Source of the DNA: Caldifarciminota bacterium
GTDB lineage: Bacteria; Hydrothermota; Hydrothermia; LBFQ01
Assembly: GCA_027003075.1 (NCBI GenBank)
Contig: JALWYV010000047.1
Coordinates: forward strand, 1-43,373
Reading direction: 5' to 3'
DNA: 43,373 nucleotides
The notes beneath the pieces are model-generated. The model made no database searches. It had not been told where the DNA came from and saw nothing but the letters and a program-made list of their open reading frames with translations. A program made the position numbers and the translations under genes. Shown one piece after another: positions 37,282-43,373 of this stretch. Position 1 is the stretch's first letter, and each line of letters opens with the position of its first letter.

Positions 37282-38650
37282 CCTGCCGGTCATCCTGCCG
37301 GTGCTTTTAGTTGCGTGCGGAGGTGGGGACTACACCGAACTTCTGACCCTCAAGGGGGAGGGCTATACGGTGAAACTCCACTCTTCAAACGGCGAAATCA
37401 ACGTCGGCATAAACCGCATAAGGGTTGAGGTTGATCCCCCGGACGACCTGGATGAGTTCTACCTCTACATGCCCCCCATGCCCGGAATGCCGGAGATGAG
37501 GGCGATAGCAGACCTGAAGAAGAAGGGCAAGGGGAGGTACGAGGGTAAGGTGAGCGTGAGTATGGAAGGCTCCTGGCAGGTCATAGCAAAGGTAGGAGGG
37601 AAGACCCTGAAGACCGAGATAAACGTCCCCTTCAAGGCTGGCCAGCAGGCTGGGACGTCCGAAGGGATGGAGGGTATGGACCACTCAAAGATGGGTCATG
37701 GTATGCAAGGAATGGAGGGCCACGACATGAAGGTGGGTCCATCCCTTACGGTTCCGCAGACTAAACTCGCCCACTTCAACGTCTCCACCTTCAAGGTGGA
37801 TTCTACGGAGGTGCCGCTTACGATAAGGGCGGCCGGTGTCATCCGGTACGCCCCCAAGGGTACCTACAGGGTGGTACCCCGTTTCTCCGGATACATAACG
37901 AAGGTCTTCGTGGATAGGGAGGGCCGAAGGGTGGCGAAGGGGACACCCCTCTTTGAGTTCTACTCGCCGGAGATACTGCGGGCCTTCGGGGAGTACGAGG
38001 TAGCCCGGAAGACCGGGGACAGCCTTGCCCTCGCCCTGGCCGCGGAGAAGCTCCGTCTCTACGGCGTCTCACCGGGGGACGTAAGGGACACGACGGCCAT
38101 CTTCAGGTCTCCGGTTTCGGGTAAGGTCGCCAGAGTGATGGTATCCGTCGGGAAGGAGTTCAGGCCCAACACCCCCCTCTACGAGATACTCTCCGGCAAC
38201 CTCCTCTACTTCGTCGGCGAGGTACCCCAGGGCAAGGCCCGACACCTGAAGGTGGGGGACAGGGTGGTGATTGACGGGATAGAGGCCCGGATAACGGAGA
38301 TCTCACCGTCGGTAAACGGGAGGACGAGGACGGTCAAATTTACGGCCGTCTTCAGCGGAGGGGACTTCTACGACGGCGAGATAAGGGTCGCGGAGGTCAA
38401 GAGGGCGGTCAGGGGCATCTTCGTCCCCTTAGACGCCGTCATAAGGACAGGGAAGAGGGACTACGTCTACGTGCGAGAGGGGAAGAACACCTTCACCGTC
38501 AGGTACGTTAAGGTGTTGGCGCCCGTTGAGGGCGGTTATGTCGTATCTGGCCTTAGGCCGGGGGAAGAGGTCGTAGCCTCCGGTGTCTTCTTCATAGACG
38601 CGGAAGCCAACTTCAGAGGGATGGGAGGTGGAGGCCATGCCGGACACTGA
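37265..38650 (+). CDS. CusB-like periplasmic adaptor of heavy-metal RND efflux
   Basis: This is the membrane-fusion subunit that links an RND pump to a TolC channel and hands over Cu(I)/Ag(I). The 461-residue protein is a lipoprotein (signal ending LLVAC, Cys18). A FixH/YtkA-like N-terminal domain (about residues 25-125) precedes a Met/His-rich linker at 135-155 (MEGMDHSKMGHGMQGMEGHDM), a probable copper-binding segment. The HlyD-like core follows: RVVPRFSGYITKVFVDREGRRVAKGTPLFEFYSPEI, the lipoyl half FRSPVSGKVARVMVSVGKEFRPNTPLYEIL, and the beta-barrel and membrane-proximal parts (GVFVPLDAVIRTGKRDYVYV-like). It overlaps the next gene by 14 bases. Confidence 0.9.
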   Translation: MKLSRYLPVILPVLLVACGGGDYTELLTLKGEGYTVKLHSSNGEINVGINRIRVEVDPPDDLDEFYLYMPPMPGMPEMRAIADLKKKGKGRYEGKVSVSMEGSWQVIAKVGGKTLKTEINVPFKAGQQAGTSEGMEGMDHSKMGHGMQGMEGHDMKVGPSLTVPQTKLAHFNVSTFKVDSTEVPLTIRAAGVIRYAPKGTYRVVPRFSGYITKVFVDREGRRVAKGTPLFEFYSPEILRAFGEYEVARKTGDSLALALAAEKLRLYGVSPGDVRDTTAIFRSPVSGKVARVMVSVGKEFRPNTPLYEILSGNLLYFVGEVPQGKARHLKVGDRVVIDGIEARITEISPSVNGRTRTVKFTAVFSGGDFYDGEIRVAEVKRAVRGIFVPLDAVIRTGKRDYVYVREGKNTFTVRYVKVLAPVEGGYVVSGLRPGEEVVASGVFFIDAEANFRGMGGGGHAGH

Positions 38651-39263
38651 AAGGGAAGAGAGGGAAGGCTTCAGGGAACTCCTACTCTTTACGTTGGGTG
38701 GATACGCCCTTAGCCTCGTATCCGCCTACATCCTTGACACCTTCAACCTTCAGAGGAACCCGATAGGCGAGTGGATTGTGCGCACATTCGCCGGTGAGGG
38801 GGAGAGCATATTTGAAGGGATCTTCGCCGTAAAGAACAGGCTCCTCGGAGGGGCCGGCTCCCTCGCCGAAGCCTACGGCTGGGGTAAGTTCCTGGGCATA
38901 GCCCTACCGTGGGTGGTTGATTGGGGAAGTAGGCTCGCCGGGATAAACATGTACTCGTGGCAGAGCTTCTACGTACCCTACCTCTACGCCATGGGCGACC
39001 AGATAGGCGCCACTCTATCCATGTTCCTGTTCTTCTCCCGGCGCGAGGGGGGAATCCTCCCCGGCCTCGTAAGATACCTACAGAACCCCGTCTCCGTAGC
39101 GAGTTTGCTGATAATCCTCATAGTCCCCATAGGACTCCTGACTGTCCGTCTGCTCGGCTTCTCACCCACGACCCAGATACTCGTCTCCCTTGAGACCATC
39201 GCAGCCAACCTGTGCTGGGTTCCCCCTTTGGTAGGGGCGATACTGGAGGGCAAGGATGGATAG
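38637..39263 (+). CDS. Four-TM membrane protein in the copper efflux operon
   Basis: This 208-residue protein is not one I recognise. It has hydrophobic segments near residues 16-32, 82-97, 118-134 and 150-172. The loop carries FNLQRNPIGEWIVRTFAGEGESIFEGIFAVKN. I prefer the ATG at 38637 over GTG 38628 because GGAGG lies 8 bases upstream. It is coupled on both sides, overlapping the cusB-like gene by 14 bases and the cusA-like start by 8. An extra membrane protein between adaptor and pump genes is unusual and suggests a helper for the pump or metal delivery; this is inference. Confidence 0.7.
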   Translation: MPDTEREEREGFRELLLFTLGGYALSLVSAYILDTFNLQRNPIGEWIVRTFAGEGESIFEGIFAVKNRLLGGAGSLAEAYGWGKFLGIALPWVVDWGSRLAGINMYSWQSFYVPYLYAMGDQIGATLSMFLFFSRREGGILPGLVRYLQNPVSVASLLIILIVPIGLLTVRLLGFSPTTQILVSLETIAANLCWVPPLVGAILEGKDG

Positions 39264-42200
39264 GTTCATAGGTTGGGTCCTAAGGAATCCCTTTTTGACC
39301 CTATTTACGGTCGCCTTTACCGTCCTCTTGGGGGTGGTCCTGATGGTGCGGACCCCCCTTGACGCCATACCGGACATATCGGACACGCAGGTGATAATAG
39401 AGGTGAGGTGGGACGGGCAGGACCCCTCAACCGTTGAGGACCAGATAACCTACCCCCTCGTCTCGGCTATGCTCTCCGTCCCCAGGACCAAGGCCGTTAG
39501 GGGCTTCTCAATGCCCAACAAGTCCCTCATCTACGTCATATTTGAGGACGGGACGGACATGTACTGGGCGAGGAGCCGGGTCTTGGAGTACCTATCCGGC
39601 ATAACCCTACCGGAGGGGGCGCAGGTGAAACTGGGTCCGGACGCCACGGCCCTCGGATGGGTGTTCATGTACGCCTTAGTGGATACCTCCGGAAGGCACG
39701 ACCTCGCATCCCTGCGGTCCTTCAACGACTTCTACCTTAGGTACCTTCTCCTTGAGGCCGACGGTGTGGCGGAAGTGGCCCCCGTTGGAGGCTACCTGAA
39801 GGAATACCAGATAGACATAGACCCGCACAAGTTGAGGCAGTACAGCCTTACCCTAAACGACGTCTTAAAGGCCGTTAGGAAGGCCAACGCCCAGAGCGGC
39901 GGAAGGGTCGTAGAGGTGTCGGAGAGGTACTACATAATCCGTGCGCTGGGATACATCCGGGGTGTTGAAGACCTTAAAAGGGCCGTCCTGAAGACGGACC
40001 CGGAGACGGGTGCCAGCGTGAAATTGGGGGACGTGGCCGTCGTCCAGAGGGGAGCCGCCCTGACGGAGGGGATGGCCGACCTTGACGGCAAGGGTGAGGT
40101 AGTGGGCGGAATAGTTGTAATGAGGAACGGCGAGAACGCCCTGAGGGTCATAGACAACGTAAAGGAGAAACTCAAGGAGGTCTCCTTCCCGGAGGGCGTT
40201 GAGGTAGTGATCACGTACGACAGGAGCGAGCTCGTAAAGGAGGCCGTCAAGACCCTCGTAAAGACCCTGATAAAGGAGTCCGTTATCGTCCTCATAGTTG
40301 TGGCCATCTTCCTCTTCACCCTAAGAGGGTCCGCCCCCATAGTCGTCTTCCTCCCCCTCGCTCTGGTCATCCCGTACATCTTCATGTACTTCCTGAGGAT
40401 AACCACCAACGTAATGAGCCTCGGAGGGATGGCCCTCAGTATCGGCGTAATGATAGACGCCGGCATAGTGATGGTTGAGAACGCCTTCAAGCACCTTGAG
40501 GAGCGCCAGCCGAAGAACTTCAGCGAGAAGTTGGAGATCCTCCAGAAGGCCCTGTCCGAAGTGGCACCCTCCCTCTTCTTCTCCCTGCTGATAATCACGA
40601 TATCCTTCCTTCCGGTGTTCGCCCTCACCGGCGAAGAGGGGAGGCTCTTCAGACCCCTCGCCTTCACCAAGACCCTGACCATGGCCGTCGCCTCCCTCCT
40701 CTCCATAACCCTCATGCCCGTCCTGATACTCCTCATGATACCGAACAGGGTAAAACCGGAGAGCGAAAACCCCATAAACCGCCTCCTTATGAGGGCCTAC
40801 GAGCCTATCTTCAACCTCTCCATCCGTTTCCCCTACCCCATAATAGGCGTTGCCATTATTTTGAGCGTCCTCTCCTTCTTCATCCTCCGCAGGCTTCCCT
40901 CCGAGTTCATGCCCCCCATAAACGAGGGTTCCATCCTCTACATGCCCTCCTCCGTCGCCGGCGTACCCCTTGATAAGGGCTTTGAGATACTCCGGAAGCA
41001 GGATTCCATAATAAAGAGCGTACCGGAGGTGGAGAGGGTCTTCGGTAAGATAGGACGGGCGGAGACCTCAACCGACCCCGCTCCCCTCTCCATGATAGAG
41101 ACGACGATCCTTCTGAAGCCCAAGAAGGAGTGGAGGCCCGGAATGACCATAGAGAAGATAATCGCCGAACTCAACTCAAAGGTGCAGTTCCCCGGATGGG
41201 TGAACACGTGGGGGATGCCCATAAGGATAAGGGTGGATATGCTCTCTACCGGTATAAGGACGCCCGTCGGCGTAAAGGTCCTTGGGGACGACCCCCAGAG
41301 GGTTGAGAGCCTCGCCGTTGAGGTTGAGAGGATCTTGAGCGGCCTTGAGATAACCCAGACGGCCTTTGCGGACAGGTCCTCAAGGATGCTGTACGTGGAT
41401 ATAGAGCCGAAGAGGGACGTCCTCCCGGCCTACGGCCTTAACGTGTCGGACATAACGGAGACGGTGGCGAGGCTCTTCGGGGGTATGCCCCTCTCCTACT
41501 CGGTTGAGGGGAGGGAGAGGTACCCCATAAGGGTAAGGCTGGCGAGGGACTTCCGCAGCCGGATAGAGGACATAGCCAACCTTGAGTTCAGGACGCCCAC
41601 GGGGGCTGTGGTATCCCTCGGTGATGTGGCGGATATAAGGATATCGGAGGGTCCGGCCGTCATAAAGAGCGACAACGGTCTCGTCGCCTCCTACGTCTAC
41701 GTCGTACCCAAGCCGGACGTGGGTCTTAGCGAGTACGTTGAGAGGGCGAAGGGGGAGATAAAGGAGAAGTTGAAACTTCCCCCCGGATATGCCTACGTCT
41801 TCTCCGGCCAGTACGAGAGCCTCCAGAGGGCCTCCCGCACGATGCGCCTCATACTCCCCTTGGCCATCCTCTCCATCTTCATACTGCTCTACATGAACTT
41901 TCGGTCCTTCTTCAAGTCCGCCCTCGTCCTCCTCTCCATTCCCTTCACCCTCTTTGGGGCCTTCGGCCTCATGTACCTCCTCGGCTACAAGATGTCGGTG
42001 GCGGCCTGGGTGGGCGTCATAGCCCTCCTCGGCCTGGCGGCGGAGCTTGCGGTTATAATGCTTACGTTTATGGATATAGGCCTTAAGAACCACCCGGACA
42101 ACCCCATAGAGGGGATACACGAGGGCGCCCTCAAGAGGCTAAGGCCCAAGGTTATGACGGCCATGACGATATTCTTCTCCCTCCTGCCAATAATGTTTGA

Positions 42201-42330
42201 GACGGAGATAGGGGCGAGGGTTATGAAGAGGCTCGTCGCTCCCATGATAGGAGGGGTTTTCTTCGCCCTTATACTCGTTCTAATCGTCCTGCCCGCGGTC
42301 TATAAGGTCGTATACGGGAGGGTGAGATGA
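39256..42330 (+). CDS. cusA: CusA-like heavy-metal RND efflux pump (Cu(I)/Ag(I))
   Basis: This inner-membrane pump of 1024 residues drives proton-coupled efflux of monovalent copper or silver. The start MDRFIGWVLRNPFLTLFTVAF and the line DAIPDISDTQVIIEVRWDGQDPSTVEDQITYPL are HME-RND hallmarks. Met563, Met613 and Met662 lie at exactly the spacing (50 and 49) of the E. coli CusA triad Met573, Met623 and Met672, in equal contexts (LYMPSS, TDPAPLSMIE, RVDMLSTGI). A proton-relay Asp is at 401 in IGVMIDAGIVMVEN, matching E. coli Asp405. About 12 membrane segments are present. It overlaps the preceding gene by 8 bases and the tolC-like gene by 4. Confidence 0.95.
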   Translation: MDRFIGWVLRNPFLTLFTVAFTVLLGVVLMVRTPLDAIPDISDTQVIIEVRWDGQDPSTVEDQITYPLVSAMLSVPRTKAVRGFSMPNKSLIYVIFEDGTDMYWARSRVLEYLSGITLPEGAQVKLGPDATALGWVFMYALVDTSGRHDLASLRSFNDFYLRYLLLEADGVAEVAPVGGYLKEYQIDIDPHKLRQYSLTLNDVLKAVRKANAQSGGRVVEVSERYYIIRALGYIRGVEDLKRAVLKTDPETGASVKLGDVAVVQRGAALTEGMADLDGKGEVVGGIVVMRNGENALRVIDNVKEKLKEVSFPEGVEVVITYDRSELVKEAVKTLVKTLIKESVIVLIVVAIFLFTLRGSAPIVVFLPLALVIPYIFMYFLRITTNVMSLGGMALSIGVMIDAGIVMVENAFKHLEERQPKNFSEKLEILQKALSEVAPSLFFSLLIITISFLPVFALTGEEGRLFRPLAFTKTLTMAVASLLSITLMPVLILLMIPNRVKPESENPINRLLMRAYEPIFNLSIRFPYPIIGVAIILSVLSFFILRRLPSEFMPPINEGSILYMPSSVAGVPLDKGFEILRKQDSIIKSVPEVERVFGKIGRAETSTDPAPLSMIETTILLKPKKEWRPGMTIEKIIAELNSKVQFPGWVNTWGMPIRIRVDMLSTGIRTPVGVKVLGDDPQRVESLAVEVERILSGLEITQTAFADRSSRMLYVDIEPKRDVLPAYGLNVSDITETVARLFGGMPLSYSVEGRERYPIRVRLARDFRSRIEDIANLEFRTPTGAVVSLGDVADIRISEGPAVIKSDNGLVASYVYVVPKPDVGLSEYVERAKGEIKEKLKLPPGYAYVFSGQYESLQRASRTMRLILPLAILSIFILLYMNFRSFFKSALVLLSIPFTLFGAFGLMYLLGYKMSVAAWVGVIALLGLAAELAVIMLTFMDIGLKNHPDNPIEGIHEGALKRLRPKVMTAMTIFFSLLPIMFETEIGARVMKRLVAPMIGGVFFALILVLIVLPAVYKVVYGRVR

Positions 42331-43373
42331 TACTTCTACTCGGAGTAACCCTGCAGGAATACCTCAAAGAGGTCCGGAAGCACCCGGACGTCCTCTCCGC
42401 CCGTAAGATGGCAGAGTCCTACTCCGGCAGGAGCCTGAAGTCCCTCTTCCCACCGCAACCCACCCTGACCTACAACGCCATGTTCATGCCGGGGGCGCTG
42501 TCCATAAACCAGCCCCTTCCCCTATCCTGGCCCTTCAACGCTCTGGCCGCGAGGGAGGAGGAGAGGGCGAGGATGTGGGAGTACGTGGGCTTTGAGAACG
42601 CCTTCCTCCTTGAGGCCATAGACACCTATTTAGACGCGTACTTCTTGAGTGAGAAGGTGCGTATCCTGAAGGAGATACTAAAGAACCTCAAAGCCGCCGA
42701 GAAGAGCGTCAGAGAACTTTACAGGACGGGCAAGGCAGACAGGAGTTCCCTAAGCCGCATAACCGCCCGCATAAGGACGGTTGAGGCGGACCTGGAGACG
42801 GCCGAGGCGGAACTACGGGCCAGGAGGGATATGCTCCGCTACTTCTACGGCAAGGATATAGACACCCTTTCCATGCCCGAACTTGACTCCCTACCGCCCC
42901 TTGAGGAGCTGGAGAAGGAGGTTCCCTCCTCACCGCTTGTGAGCCGACTTGAGTACGAGAGGAAGGCGGCCAACCTCAAAAAGAGGGCTGCCCTGTTCTC
43001 CCTCGTCCCCACCGTTGCCCCCGGCGTGCTTTACGCGGACGGCCGGCTTTCTTTCTCGCTTTCCCTCGTCGTTCCCCTGTGGCTCCCTGCCTACTTCGGC
43101 AACCTGAAGGAGTACTCAAGGAAGTACGAGGGTGCGACTCTTCGGTACGAGGGGCAGACCTCCCGGCTGAAGGCTCTGATCTCGTCCGAGTACAGCAGGT
43201 ACCTGTCCAACCTTGAGAGGGAGAGGAGTTTGAGGGAGGCTTTACAGGAGCTTGAGGCGGCGTACAGGTCGGAGTTTGACAGGTACAGGACGACCGCTAC
43301 GGGTACCACGGACTACCTCTTCGTTGAAAACGACCTGCTTCAGGTGAGGCTGAAGGTCTTGGAGGCCCGCCTT
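42327..43373 (+). CDS. TolC-family outer-membrane protein of the copper efflux operon (3' end outside window)
   Basis: The frame from ATG 42327 (overlapping cusA by ATGA) stays open to the right edge, 349 residues. It has the TolC pattern: VTLQEYLKEVRKHPDVLSARKMAESYSGRSLKSLFPPQPTLTY at the start, helical repeats with GKADRSSLSRITARI, and LKKRAALFSLVPTVAPGVLY at the start of the second half. It is the likely outer-membrane channel (CusC role) for the adjacent pump, distinct from the tolC at 3155. Only about six residues (MILLLG) precede the mature start. In frame upstream, TAA at 42303-42305 is reached without ATG, GTG or TTG, so the short signal is not an annotation error. Confidence 0.86.
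   Translation, partial: MILLLGVTLQEYLKEVRKHPDVLSARKMAESYSGRSLKSLFPPQPTLTYNAMFMPGALSINQPLPLSWPFNALAAREEERARMWEYVGFENAFLLEAIDTYLDAYFLSEKVRILKEILKNLKAAEKSVRELYRTGKADRSSLSRITARIRTVEADLETAEAELRARRDMLRYFYGKDIDTLSMPELDSLPPLEELEKEVPSSPLVSRLEYERKAANLKKRAALFSLVPTVAPGVLYADGRLSFSLSLVVPLWLPAYFGNLKEYSRKYEGATLRYEGQTSRLKALISSEYSRYLSNLERERSLREALQELEAAYRSEFDRYRTTATGTTDYLFVENDLLQVRLKVLEARL

Overview
The window looks like a chromosomal segment of a thermophilic, Gram-negative, uncultured bacterium of the FCB or WOR-3/Hydrothermae type. This placement is inferred from content, not from a marker gene. It has outer-membrane proteins (two TolC proteins, a TonB-dependent receptor, a PorV-like barrel), many lipoproteins, type IX secretion-like C-terminal sorting domains, frequent AGG/ATA codons and very tight gene packing. 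No gene-free stretch exceeds 300 bases; the longest is about 216 bases at 26817-27032.

Layout. 1-2774 (minus): tilS (partial) behind three poorly known genes that resemble a small signalling operon. 2877-4808: a PII-like protein and a TolC protein, with a perfect palindrome over their promoter. 4828-17474: lipoprotein, glycosyltransferase, priA, pyrimidine-nucleoside phosphorylase, a shortened acyl-CoA dehydrogenase homologue, a FecCD permease, a triheme cytochrome, a DUF503 protein, murQ, a secreted protein with a sorting domain and a TPR lipoprotein. 17419-18957: a SPOR/SpoIID lipoprotein, followed immediately by a frameshifted IS630-family element (18960-20006). 20133-21140: a second secreted sorting-domain protein. 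21130-29002: a nitrous oxide reduction island. Cytochrome c, nosZ, a membrane protein, nosL, nosD and a cas6 gene run on the minus strand, and a lipoprotein, nosF and nosY on the plus strand. 29103-36572: tRNA-Arg, a beta-propeller-like protein, a TonB-dependent receptor, pyrE, a REC/PATAN/Roadblock regulator, a PorV-like protein, tRNA-Pro and a large ankyrin-repeat protein. 36653-43373: a DUF2231 membrane protein and a copper/silver efflux operon (cusB-like, a membrane protein, cusA-like, tolC-like).

How it works together. NosZ, NosL, NosD, NosF, NosY and the lipoprotein cytochrome form a clade II-like N2O respiration module. NosZ needs copper, and the Cus-type efflux operon lies about 8 kb away, so copper supply and detoxification are both present. 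The PorV-like protein, the TPR lipoprotein and the two sorting-domain proteins suggest a type IX-like secretion route.

Two genome-wide habits stand out. First, nearly every gene that starts a transcription unit has a -10 box (TATAAT, TAGAAT or similar) only 6-9 bases before its start codon and no Shine-Dalgarno sequence, while operon-internal genes often carry AAGGAGG-like sites; this points to pervasive leaderless transcription. Second, several exported outer-membrane proteins start only about 6-10 residues before their mature domain, implying extremely short signal peptides.
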